Assembly (NCBI GenBank): GCA_003602665.1
Contig: QQSG01000050.1
Span: forward strand, 1 to 11,820
Source of the DNA: Candidatus Poseidoniales archaeon
GTDB lineage: Archaea > Thermoplasmatota > Poseidoniia > Poseidoniales > Poseidoniaceae
Length of the DNA: 11,820 nucleotides
Reading direction: 5' to 3'
Shown here: positions 1 through 7,266 of the stretch, piece by piece
How the letters are laid out: each line of letters begins with the position of its first letter
How positions within the stretch are numbered: position 1 is the first letter of the stretch
Position numbers and translations under genes: made by a program
The notes under the pieces: generated by a model
What the model was told of the DNA's origin: nothing
The model's input: only the letters and a program-made list of their open reading frames with translations
Database searches by the model: none

Positions 1-320
1 CCTTTTCGCTGTCCTGATACGATGACTTCGAAACCACCATCAATCAATGCATCCTCATTGAAAACACGGATGCCATTTTGCATGAGGCCTGCATATGCAT
101 TTTTTGCAATCATTGCAGGATCATGATCGAAACAAACCCAAGCAGGAGTCATGACATCTGTGTTGATATCGTCAAGGAGATCTCCAACATCCAAATCTTC
201 CATACGAAGATTAAGTCCTTCATACAACTGTTTCCTGATGAGATCCAAATCCTTCGTGAGGAATAGGACTCTCTTTCCGGCTGTTAGAGAAACTTCACTT
301 GCCATTCCTGCCATGTCCAT
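1..320 (-). CDS. Aconitase / 3-isopropylmalate dehydratase family protein, N-terminal fragment (runs off left edge)
   Basis: Reading the minus strand from ATG at 320 gives 106 open codons to the window edge, with an in-frame TGA just upstream (335-333), so this is the true N-terminal part and the C-terminus is missing. Residues 50-61 read DDINTDVMTPAW, the DDI(S/N)TD-(I/V)-(S/T)P motif found at the start of aconitase/isopropylmalate-dehydratase swivel domains. The fragment ends with VSGQRK (101-106), leading into the position where the family usually has a GSSRE substrate-binding motif. Family members are Fe-S hydro-lyases or isomerases acting on hydroxy di/tricarboxylates; the substrate here cannot be told. 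ATG codons at 314 and 305 are alternative starts. It is divergent from tfb and has a TATA-like element about 30 bases upstream. The family call is from recalled motifs, not from a search. Confidence 0.65.
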   Translation of the reverse strand, partial: MDMAGMASEVSLTAGKRVLFLTKDLDLIRKQLYEGLNLRMEDLDVGDLLDDINTDVMTPAWVCFDHDPAMIAKNAYAGLMQNGIRVFNEDALIDGGFEVIVSGQRK

Positions 321-347
321 CCCCGAACCTTCTCAGAAGGCTTTGGT

Positions 348-354
348 GTTTAAC
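348..354 (-). promoter_or_regulatory. Possible TATA box for the aconitase-family gene
   Basis: On the minus strand this reads GTTAAAC, an A/T-rich TATA-like heptamer centred about 31 bases upstream of the ATG at 320. That would place transcription start within a few bases of the start codon, giving a nearly leaderless message. The match is weak and no purine-rich BRE is obvious. Confidence 0.3.
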
Positions 355-402
355 CAATTCGTCGCATTCGCCTCCAAAATCAAAAAGTGTCGGAGGAAAA
401 GG

Positions 403-410
403 TTTAAAAA
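403..410 (+). promoter_or_regulatory. TATA box (with purine-rich BRE) for tfb
   Basis: TTTAAAAA at 403-410 is a good archaeal TATA box and is preceded by a purine-rich run (GGAGGAAAAGG, 392-402) that fits a TFB-recognition element. Initiation about 25 bases downstream would fall near 430, after the in-frame ATG at 415 and about 35 bases before the ATG at 466. This supports the later start codon and a short leader that carries the ribosome binding site. Confidence 0.55.
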
Positions 411-453
411 AGCCATGCCAATCGTTAAAATAACTGTTTCTAAATCTACATAC

Positions 454-460
454 GAGGTGG
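454..460 (+). promoter_or_regulatory. Shine-Dalgarno site of tfb
   Basis: GAGGTGG ends five bases before the ATG at 466 and complements the CCUCC-type 3' end of archaeal 16S rRNA. It decides the start: the open frame continues far upstream (to 151), but nothing upstream has such a site or family similarity. Confidence 0.7.
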
Positions 461-465
461 ATACT

Positions 466-1392
466 ATGGATGATCAGCAAGTTGAAGATATTGTAAAGTG
501 CCCAGAATGCGGCAGCCGAAGCCTAACGCGAGACGAAACCCGTGGGGAAGTAACCTGTGATGACTGTGGTCTTGTACTCGAAGACAACGTTATCGATCAA
601 GGTGCAGAATGGCGTGTTTTCTCTCCAGAACAAGGAGACCAAAGAGCACGTACTGGTGCACCGATGACCGTTATGCTCCATGACAAAGGTCTGTCGACAG
701 ACATTGATTGGCAAAACAAAGATTACTCTGGTAAGACAATCAATTCCCGTTACCGTTCTCAATTTTACCGAATGCGTAAGTGGCAAAAGCGAAGCCGTGT
801 CAGTAACGCAACAGAACGTAATCTTGCAATGGCTTTAGCCGAACTTGACCGTATGGCAAGCCGCCTCGAACTTCCAAAGACAGTTCGTGAAGCAGCAGCT
901 GTCAATTACAAGAAAGCAGTCGACAAGAGACTCATTCGTGGACGATCAATCGAAGGAGTTGCTGCAGCATCACTCTATGCTGCGTGCAGGCAGTGCGGTG
1001 TTCCAAGAACACTTGATGAAATTGGACAAGCATCTCGAACCGGCCGTAAGGAAATTGGCCGAACATACCGTTTCATGGTACGAGAACTCAAGATGAAGAT
1101 TATGCCAACAGGTCCCGAAGACTACATCTCAAGATTCTGTTCTGGACTTGGTCTTGACTCTGAAGTTGAAGCAAAGGCGTACGAATTAATCAAGGCCGCA
1201 CAAGAGAAGGAATTGACAAGCGGACGAGGACCAACAGGTATCGCCGCATCGATTATCTACATCGCTTCCGTTCTATGTGGAAAGCGAAGAACCCAACGTG
1301 AAGTCGCTGAAGTTGCGGGTGTTACTGAGGTTACGATTCGAAACCGATACAAGGAATTGATTCAGAACCTGAACATCGAACTTGATATCTGA
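466..1392 (+). CDS. tfb: Transcription initiation factor B (TFB, archaeal TFIIB)
   Basis: TFB binds the TBP-TATA complex and the BRE and recruits archaeal RNA polymerase. The 308-residue length is typical. An N-terminal zinc ribbon has cysteines at 12, 15, 31 and 34 (CPEC...CDDC). The B-reader/linker follows, around 47-80 (EWRVFSPEQ and later GAPMT). Two cyclin-like repeats lie at roughly 115-200 and 210-300; repeat 1 contains RSIEGVAAASLYAACR, and repeat 2 ends with a helix-turn-helix-like VAGVTEVTIRNRYKEL that contacts the BRE in known structures. The start at 466 is fixed by GAGGTGG and the upstream TATA box. The next gene starts 17 bases after the stop, so the two are probably cotranscribed. 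Whether this is the only TFB of the organism cannot be told from the window. Confidence 0.97.
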   Translation: MDDQQVEDIVKCPECGSRSLTRDETRGEVTCDDCGLVLEDNVIDQGAEWRVFSPEQGDQRARTGAPMTVMLHDKGLSTDIDWQNKDYSGKTINSRYRSQFYRMRKWQKRSRVSNATERNLAMALAELDRMASRLELPKTVREAAAVNYKKAVDKRLIRGRSIEGVAAASLYAACRQCGVPRTLDEIGQASRTGRKEIGRTYRFMVRELKMKIMPTGPEDYISRFCSGLGLDSEVEAKAYELIKAAQEKELTSGRGPTGIAASIIYIASVLCGKRRTQREVAEVAGVTEVTIRNRYKELIQNLNIELDI

Positions 1393-1409
1393 TCAGAAGA
1401 GGTTTCTCG

Positions 1410-2888
1410 ATGAGTAAGAGTCGGGATATCATTGCGGAAGCCACGTTTGAAGTGGTTGCTACGCAAATGGTTGAAGCATTGGAGCGTGGAACAGTCAATT
1501 GGCCACTTCCAAATCCGCCGATTACAGACCCAGATTTTCCTGTTCGAATGCCTGAGCGAGATCAAGACCTCATTTCTCAAGGATTGTCAATGCTCCATGC
1601 TGACGTAGGAATGTTTGATCGTCATCTGGTAACGATCGTAGATTTGATTGTTCCACATCGAATGAATCTAAGCGATGACCCATTTGAAATACATCAGAAG
1701 TGGCTTGCTCGCCGAACCAATGATGTCTCTCAACGAATGTTGTTCTGTATCGCAACTGATTGGCTTGCTCAAGCCTTTGACACATCTGCCCCGAATACTG
1801 ATCGATGGTGGCTTGCAATTGCTCTCATCAACGGATTGGCAACTGTTCCTTACGGACAGCCAATTCACCAAGGCTATCACCTCATTGAATCAGTAGCACT
1901 TGCTGAACGACCAGGGACTTGGCACACTCAACCCGAGGATGGACCGCAGAATTTAGGCTGGAATCCTCATGCCGTTGTTCCAAGAACAACCTCGGTTATT
2001 GCTCATGATGCTGGCGTTAATGCTGCTCGGTGGCTTCTCGATCAACTTGAGAATGACGTGCTTGAACGACGACTTCTCCTGATGGAATGGGTTCGATTAC
2101 TTTTGGAAAGGCCAGCATTAATCGAACCTCTAGGCTTGTTTGAACTCCTTGAAAGAAGGGCAAATGACGAGCATGAAGAAGTTGCTTCAAAGGTTGTTAT
2201 GTGCCTTGCAAAACTGGTCGAAAACGATCAAGAGCGCGGGCTCACAATCGCAAAAGTTCTTCACGAACGAAAAGAACTTCTCCTCCGACGTTCGATGGCA
2301 GATGTTCTAACTCGCTTGTTTAGACGCGTTGGTTGGGATGCAGTTCCATTCCTAGATTCAATGCTTCAAGATGAGGACGAAAGTGTGCTTGCAGCAGCAT
2401 CAGCAACCGTGGGGGATTTGAAATTCCTCGATGAAAACGTGTGGGCAGATCGGCTTCAAGAACTTCACGCGCACACATCCTCTATTGTTCGAAGAAACAT
2501 TGTCATCAGTTTACGAGACTATGTACAGCAATTCCCTGAAGATGAACGCAAACTCGTCCCATCTCTTTGGAATGATGGCGATGAAGTCGTCCAAATCCGT
2601 CTTAGAGAATTACTGATGCGAATGGATGAGATTGATCCAGTGCGCCTTTCAAAACATATTCCGTTACTGCGAGAAGATCGTCTTCAAGCACTTTGGGATA
2701 CCATGGATGCTCGTCGGATTGAGCGCAGTACTCTTTGGAAAAAGTGGCTTGCAGGTGAAAGCGAAGTCCCTGAGCCAATCGAAATTCTACCGGAAACACA
2801 CGTTAGCTCCGGTGAAGAACCAACAGAATTGCCAGATCTCGATGATGCTTTGGATATGCTCGACGATACACTAGGATATCTCGATTAG
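1410..2888 (+). CDS. HEAT-like alpha-solenoid protein of unknown function, probably in operon with tfb
   Basis: This 492-residue soluble protein has no recognised catalytic motif, signal peptide or membrane segment. Residues 1-200 are mixed, helix-rich and rich in Trp, Pro and Asn. Residues about 205-435 look like repeated helix pairs of HEAT type, for example EHEEVASKVVMCLAKLVEN (254-272), DESVLAAASATVGDL (323-337) and SSIVRRNIVISLRDYV (357-372), each with the acidic-turn, valine-alternating pattern of solenoid repeats. The last 28 residues are strongly acidic (ELPDLDDALDMLDD). Start: ATG at 1410 with GAGGT (1399-1403) six bases upstream. The 17-base gap after tfb suggests cotranscription, so a scaffold role connected with transcription is conceivable, but this rests on position alone. 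HEAT assignment is by eye. Confidence 0.85.
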   Translation: MSKSRDIIAEATFEVVATQMVEALERGTVNWPLPNPPITDPDFPVRMPERDQDLISQGLSMLHADVGMFDRHLVTIVDLIVPHRMNLSDDPFEIHQKWLARRTNDVSQRMLFCIATDWLAQAFDTSAPNTDRWWLAIALINGLATVPYGQPIHQGYHLIESVALAERPGTWHTQPEDGPQNLGWNPHAVVPRTTSVIAHDAGVNAARWLLDQLENDVLERRLLLMEWVRLLLERPALIEPLGLFELLERRANDEHEEVASKVVMCLAKLVENDQERGLTIAKVLHERKELLLRRSMADVLTRLFRRVGWDAVPFLDSMLQDEDESVLAAASATVGDLKFLDENVWADRLQELHAHTSSIVRRNIVISLRDYVQQFPEDERKLVPSLWNDGDEVVQIRLRELLMRMDEIDPVRLSKHIPLLREDRLQALWDTMDARRIERSTLWKKWLAGESEVPEPIEILPETHVSSGEEPTELPDLDDALDMLDDTLGYLD

Positions 2889-2940
2889 TGTATTCACAAT
2901 AGTGCGACATCCTCTTATGTCTGCGAATGTACACGGATAC

Positions 2941-4965
2941 ATGAACCTGAAAGTTTGGTTTGTTTTCTTCCTGTTGGTTGTGATGCTGCCGGTTGGAAAC
3001 GCTTCTGAGCAGACGGACTCTACGTTAGAAGCGAGGAATCTGGAGGCCCAATACCTACCGGATATGGAGGTTACATACATCTCCTGGAGAAACATTGAAA
3101 CAACGGATGGGCAATTACTCGATGACTTGAAAATGGCAACATATGAAGTCCATCGGTCAAATACGATGTTCCAACCAGGATTTCAACGTGATTTGACGAT
3201 GATTGCGTCTGATATCCCTGCTTGCTATTCAACTGATTTGAATGAAGAATGCTCTGGAAAAGAGCATGTATTGGAACATTACCCTCCTCCCGGTAAGGTT
3301 AATGTTCGGTTCATCTACTATGCCGTTGTGACCATTCTTCGTGACGGTACTGTCACAGATCCTGTTAACTTAGGAATATCACAAACTCCACCCGGACATG
3401 TAGAAGACACAGCGCCTATTCAATCTCCTCAAAATTTTACAGCAACATACGATGCATCCAATAAATCAACACACTTCTCGTGGCGTCCAGCCTGTACAGG
3501 TTCAAATTACAATTATATCCTCTATCAACATAACGAACCAGCAACAAGATCAACATGGGATGATATAGAAAAGGTAATCACAACCGAGGAAATTTCTCAA
3601 AACGTTTCTGAATATACATTGGATTGGACCTATGAATCGTATTATCAATCGATTGAAAGAGAGGTGTACTACACTCTAACATGTCTCTATCCTCCATACT
3701 GTGATGATGAAGCATGCTACCCTGCCTCAGAGGATGTGCGATTCTACACCGATAATACACTTGCTGAACCGATCACTGAAGATACTAGCGTTCCGAGATA
3801 TTCAGGACATCTTCTCGCCGAATACGATAGAGAAGACTCTACAACGTCCTTACAATGGACAAAGGTGGTCGAGAAAGATATTTCATCAATCCTCCTCTAT
3901 CATTCTACAAATCCAATTGTATCGGTAGTGCAGGAAAACGTAACTGTCCTAGCAGAATTACCTGCTGATTCAGTTGAATTCATACACCAATTAACACCTG
4001 ATTGGATGACAACATCGTATTACGCTCTTGGTCTGGTAGATAGTTCAGGCAATGTACAAACTGACAATTTCGACGTATTAGGAAAGGTAGGTCCAGTATT
4101 AGAGCGAATGCTTCCAATTTCGATCACATCACTAGACGTTGAAATCCAAAATTCTACGACACTGTTATTTTCGTGGGATATTGATTCACGTTTCAGCCAA
4201 GGCGATGCCGTATTATGGAAATCAGAAGTTACAACTCCTGACATTTCAGTAGCATGGACTGAGGTCATGAGACTCAACCCAGCGGAAGGAGAATTCTATT
4301 ATTCCGTTGACGAAGTCGAACGATCATGGTATGCCATAACATTAGAAGGGACCTGGGGCTCTTCAAGCAGTATCCATATTGATGATAGAATTGAAGCAAA
4401 TACCAATGCGTTCTATCTTCTTCCAGAATTCGAATTAAACGGTGAAACAGATCAGGAAGAATCGTCTGAGGATGATAAGATACAATTACCTGAATTCGGA
4501 ATTACCTTACTTGAATCCAATCGAAGTATAAAGAATGGAGACTGGATCACGCTTACATCCCAAACAAATTCGACGCATGAATTTTCATTCTCTTCTGAAC
4601 AAAATAATTCTACATTCCGCTGGACGAATGCGCTCAACGACAATCCTTTCTGGTATGGAGCAACATCAGGGGACGGTATTTTCACGATAGCTGTTGATTA
4701 TCCAGTTAAATTAATTCACATTGAATCCACAAATGTGAATGGTGAAATTGATATCGTTCGAGTCGGTATTGATTGGAACTACGTGGAATCGATTAAACCT
4801 GTTGAAGAAGAGAATCAAACCGTAACGGATGACAAGAAGTCTTCTACAGAAGAACAATCGGTATCACCAATTCTGATCATTATGATTTCACTTATGGCTG
4901 CTTACATCGTATTCCTACAAGTCCAAAGAAGGCCTGAAAGGAAACTCTTTCGTGAGGAAGAGTGA
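2941..4965 (+). CDS. Large secreted surface protein with fibronectin-III-like domains and C-terminal membrane anchor
   Basis: From the ATG at 2941 the protein has 674 residues and begins with a clear signal peptide: MNLK followed by the hydrophobic stretch WFVFFLLVVMLPVG, with probable cleavage near NAS/EQ (about residue 22). The body is beta-rich. Segments at about 43-145, 164-275, 290-385 and 395-480 share the fibronectin-III-like signature of an (I/F/L)SW or LQW strand, a Y-x-(V/L) strand and a YYAV/YYAL/WYAI strand. A further beta domain covers about 515-612. An acidic, Ser/Thr-rich linker (620-640) precedes one membrane helix (643-660) and the basic tail QRRPERK. About nine N-x-S/T sequons fit archaeal N-glycosylation. 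Cysteines occur around 95-104, 184 and 248-259 and could form disulphides. A GTG at 2902 and an ATG at 2917 are alternative starts; 2941 gives the best signal peptide. Ligand or role unknown. Confidence 0.85.
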   Translation: MNLKVWFVFFLLVVMLPVGNASEQTDSTLEARNLEAQYLPDMEVTYISWRNIETTDGQLLDDLKMATYEVHRSNTMFQPGFQRDLTMIASDIPACYSTDLNEECSGKEHVLEHYPPPGKVNVRFIYYAVVTILRDGTVTDPVNLGISQTPPGHVEDTAPIQSPQNFTATYDASNKSTHFSWRPACTGSNYNYILYQHNEPATRSTWDDIEKVITTEEISQNVSEYTLDWTYESYYQSIEREVYYTLTCLYPPYCDDEACYPASEDVRFYTDNTLAEPITEDTSVPRYSGHLLAEYDREDSTTSLQWTKVVEKDISSILLYHSTNPIVSVVQENVTVLAELPADSVEFIHQLTPDWMTTSYYALGLVDSSGNVQTDNFDVLGKVGPVLERMLPISITSLDVEIQNSTTLLFSWDIDSRFSQGDAVLWKSEVTTPDISVAWTEVMRLNPAEGEFYYSVDEVERSWYAITLEGTWGSSSSIHIDDRIEANTNAFYLLPEFELNGETDQEESSEDDKIQLPEFGITLLESNRSIKNGDWITLTSQTNSTHEFSFSSEQNNSTFRWTNALNDNPFWYGATSGDGIFTIAVDYPVKLIHIESTNVNGEIDIVRVGIDWNYVESIKPVEEENQTVTDDKKSSTEEQSVSPILIIMISLMAAYIVFLQVQRRPERKLFREEE

Positions 4966-5376
4966 TCATTCCTCTTCTTTCAACGGTCCTTGTGTGACAA
5001 GGTAAGCATACAATCCTGTAAAGCACGTAAGTAAGCCGATTAATGCTAGAATGAGCGGTGCTGGAACTGGTAAAGAATCACCTGCTGATGTGTTTCCAAA
5101 CAACCAAGAAGAAAACAGAAAACCAATTCCTATCAAAAGGACGTGCTTCCAAGTAGTTTCCGGATTTTTCCATTTTGCAATAGCAGGAACAACTCCAGAT
5201 TGTCCAAAGGTTTGCTCATACCAGTAAAGATAGATGAGAATGAGGCCAGTAAGGCCGCTCACACCTCTTGAAAATGAAGCATCAAGCCATGGACCTGCGG
5301 GTAAAAAATCGAAGAATGAAAATGAAAGGAGCACACATCCTGCCGCTAAAAGCAGATGCCTTCGTTCCACTGCCAT
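4966..5376 (-). CDS. Small membrane protein with four predicted transmembrane helices, unknown function
   Basis: The 136-residue protein has four hydrophobic segments at about 7-25 (LLLAAGCVLLSFSFFDFL), 39-57 (VSGLTGLILIYLYWY), 78-95 (HVLLIGIGFLFSSWLFGN) and 104-128 (PLILALIGLLTCFTGLYAYL). The connecting loop at 58-77 is hydrophilic (AKWKNPETTWK) and the C-terminal tail is acidic (KEEE). I do not recognise a family, catalytic residue or transport motif. It is convergent with the surface-protein gene with zero bases between the two stop codons, and divergent from the GalU-like gene across 51 bases. Start ATG at 5374-5376 has no Shine-Dalgarno site, and a TATA-like element lies about 26 bases upstream, so the message may be leaderless. 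Confidence 0.8.
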   Translation of the reverse strand: MAVERRHLLLAAGCVLLSFSFFDFLPAGPWLDASFSRGVSGLTGLILIYLYWYEQTFGQSGVVPAIAKWKNPETTWKHVLLIGIGFLFSSWLFGNTSAGDSLPVPAPLILALIGLLTCFTGLYAYLVTQGPLKEEE

Positions 5377-5398
5377 GACCCGACGACGAAGAACACGC

Positions 5399-5404
5399 TT
5401 GATA
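5399..5404. promoter_or_regulatory. Candidate shared TATA element in divergent promoter (membrane protein / GalU-like gene)
   Basis: TTGATA (plus) / TATCAA (minus) is the only TATA-like element in the 51-base gap between the two divergent starts. Its centre (about 5401.5) lies about 26 bases from both ATGs, at 5376 and 5428, the usual TATA-to-start distance for leaderless archaeal genes. The box itself is a weak match. Which strand is favoured would depend on the flanking BRE, which is not clear on either side. Confidence 0.35.
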
Positions 5405-5427
5405 GCCTGTCGCTTTCAAGCCTGTAC

Positions 5428-6294
5428 ATGGGCAGAGTTCTGGATGCTGTCATTGTGGCTGCAGGAATGGGTACGCGAATGTTGCCAGTCAGCGGCTATG
5501 TTGCCAAAGAAATGCTCCCCCTTGTCGATGTTCCAGTAATGCACCACCTTATTCTTGAGGCACGTGCAGCAGGCTGTAATCGCATCCATATCATTACCTC
5601 TCCAGCAAAAGATTTCTCTTCTCTTCTTGAAAATATTAACAATAATTTTTCATCATTTCAACACGATGAATCTCTGCTAAACCCAATAGGTGACGCAGAA
5701 TATTTTGTTCATTATCAACATGAACAACTGGGGCTCGCTCATGCGATCTCTATGGCTTCACCCTCCATCTCCGGACCGTTCCTTGTCCTACTCGGAGATA
5801 ATATTCTTACATCTCATCATGCTGCTCTTTCATCCTTTGAACCATCTACTGTTTCCAAAGAGTTGGTCTCCTTACATCAAGAGACAGGAGGCGCATGTGG
5901 TTCTGTTTATGATGTGGGATACGATGCTGTAAACCAATATGGAATTGTTTCTCTTGATGGTGATCAAGTACAATCTATTGTTGAAAAACCAAAGAAAGAA
6001 GATGCCCCCTCAACTCTTGCATTCTGCGGTCGCTACATCTTTACCGATGATTTCCCGACCCTACTCAATCAGTATTCTGTTGAGGAACACGGCGAACTTC
6101 AATCGATAGCAATTCTAGAACATTGGATGAAAGAAGGGAATCTACGAGCACATGTTCTAGATTCAACAGTTTCTTGGTACGATTCTGGAATGCCATTGGT
6201 GTGGTTAACTTCTCAAATCGACCACGCATTGCGCCGTCCTGAGTATGGGGAAGAGCTGACTGCATGGCTTAGGCAACGAGTGAATCAATCTTGA
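5428..6294 (+). CDS. galU: GalU-type sugar-1-phosphate nucleotidyltransferase (probable UTP-glucose-1-phosphate uridylyltransferase)
   Basis: The family transfers a nucleotidyl group from UTP or dTTP to a sugar 1-phosphate, producing activated sugars for glycans and glycosylation. Visible motifs in the 288-residue protein are the nucleotide-binding loop AAGMGTRMLP (11-20), the KEMLP motif (27-31) with the catalytic-type lysine at 27, QLGLAHAI (100-107), the LGDN metal-binding aspartate (122-125), YGIV (171-174), VEKP (185-188) and a late WYDSGMP (250-256). KEMLPLVD and GTRMLP resemble GalU more than RmlA, but UTP versus dTTP specificity cannot be settled by eye. An upstream in-frame ATG at 5356 would overlap the divergent gene's start; the start at 5428 begins directly at the first beta strand and has the shared TATA-like element 26 bases upstream. 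Its last 10 bases overlap the 3' end of rnhA on the opposite strand. Supply of UDP-sugar for N-glycosylation of surface proteins is plausible. Confidence 0.88.
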   Translation: MGRVLDAVIVAAGMGTRMLPVSGYVAKEMLPLVDVPVMHHLILEARAAGCNRIHIITSPAKDFSSLLENINNNFSSFQHDESLLNPIGDAEYFVHYQHEQLGLAHAISMASPSISGPFLVLLGDNILTSHHAALSSFEPSTVSKELVSLHQETGGACGSVYDVGYDAVNQYGIVSLDGDQVQSIVEKPKKEDAPSTLAFCGRYIFTDDFPTLLNQYSVEEHGELQSIAILEHWMKEGNLRAHVLDSTVSWYDSGMPLVWLTSQIDHALRRPEYGEELTAWLRQRVNQS

Positions 6295-6833
6295 CCAGGT
6301 TTCCAGAACGTGAGTGGCTCCGGTCGTTCACGTCGCATCGCTCGTTTTGCTAAGTGATCAGCACGCTCATTCCAACGATGTCCACGATGAGCACGAACAT
6401 GGTCCCAAGATAAGTCTCTCATTGAAGCAACTTCATCCCATAACCTCTGGACGCGTGCTGCAAGTTCACGATTTGCCTTAGCCTTCCAAGTACCAGCTGC
6501 GATGTTACCTGCGTACTGACTATCTGCCCGAATACGAACAGGATCATCATTTTCTTCTGTGAGAAGCCAACGAAGAGCCGCAAAAAAACCTGAAAGTTCA
6601 GCAGTATTATTCGATCCGACTTCAGCACCAATGAATTCAGGTTCATCTGCTGATGTGACCACAGGCCCATGCAATTCTGTTACAACATCACCGCTACCAC
6701 GGCCCAACCCTGAATCTCCTAAGATCACGACGAAACCCCAACCTGCCGGCGTTTCAGCATCGACATTTTGGTTTCCGTCACATGACCCATCGACATACAA
6801 TGTAAGTCGAGTGGGTTCTGGCAATGTATTCAC
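6285..6833 (-). CDS. rnhA: Ribonuclease HI
   Basis: RNase HI cleaves the RNA strand of RNA-DNA hybrids with two metal ions. In the 182-residue protein the DEDD catalytic set is complete: D15 in YVDGSC, E79 in NNTAELSG, D104 in RADSQYA and D159 in HRGHRWNERAD, with the assisting histidine at 149. The segment between D15 and E79 is about 25 residues longer than in Escherichia coli RNase HI and carries an acidic/Gly-rich insertion (about 40-72). Translation starts at GTG (6833-6831), overlapping the gcvH stop as GTGA, so the two genes are translationally coupled and last in a minus-strand operon. The 3' end overlaps the convergent nucleotidyltransferase gene by 10 bases. Confidence 0.95.
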   Translation of the reverse strand: MNTLPEPTRLTLYVDGSCDGNQNVDAETPAGWGFVVILGDSGLGRGSGDVVTELHGPVVTSADEPEFIGAEVGSNNTAELSGFFAALRWLLTEENDDPVRIRADSQYAGNIAAGTWKAKANRELAARVQRLWDEVASMRDLSWDHVRAHRGHRWNERADHLAKRAMRRERPEPLTFWKPGQD

Positions 6834-7213
6834 TCGCCAATCATACTGCGGTAATCATCTGCAGACATGAGTCCAGATACATCATCTGGGTTTGACAAGC
6901 GCATCTGAACAATCCAGCCATCTCCATACGGGCTGGTGTTCATGAGTTCTGGAGCATCCTCCAGTTCGATGTTTACCGCAGTAAGTTCTCCTGCAAGGGG
7001 TGCGAAGATTGGAGAAGCAGATTTTACGGATTCAACAATAGCGAATTCACCCATGTCGTCGAGAACATCCCCTTCTTCTGGAAGTTCAATGTATACGATG
7101 TCTGTCAAAGCATCTTGTGCGTGATCAGTAATTCCGATTGTGGCGATGTCTCCATCCATTCGAATCCATTCGTGTTCTTTTGTGTAATATAACTCAGCGG
7201 GAATTTCACTCAT
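6830..7213 (-). CDS. gcvH: Glycine cleavage system H protein
   Basis: The H protein carries the lipoyl arm that shuttles the methylamine group between the P, T and L proteins of the glycine cleavage complex. The 127-residue length is typical. The N-terminus has the family pattern YYTKEHEWIR (9-18), ITDHAQDALTDIVYIELPE follows at 28-46, and the lipoylated lysine is K64 in ESVKSAS. The C-terminal part has the usual SPYGDGWIVQMRL. No gcvT, gcvP, lpd or lipoate ligase gene lies in the window, so its partners are elsewhere. It follows the small membrane-protein gene after 53 bases and overlaps rnhA by four bases. Confidence 0.97.
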   Translation of the reverse strand: MSEIPAELYYTKEHEWIRMDGDIATIGITDHAQDALTDIVYIELPEEGDVLDDMGEFAIVESVKSASPIFAPLAGELTAVNIELEDAPELMNTSPYGDGWIVQMRLSNPDDVSGLMSADDYRSMIGE

Positions 7214-7266
7214 AGTCTTACCACTCTACGCCAAGCAGAGGTAGGGTATGAACCAACCGCTTTTAC

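Noticed and set aside
151..465. Upstream in-frame extension of the TFB reading frame (105 codons)
   Set aside because: It overlaps the minus-strand aconitase-family gene, has no family similarity, and precedes the TATA box and Shine-Dalgarno site that define the start at 466.
2888..2898. An 11-base word (GTGTATTCACA) shared with the minus strand near 8316-8326, both just after stop codons
   Set aside because: In a window of this length many 11-base matches are expected by chance, and neither copy forms a hairpin or T-run, so a shared terminator or repeat is not supported.
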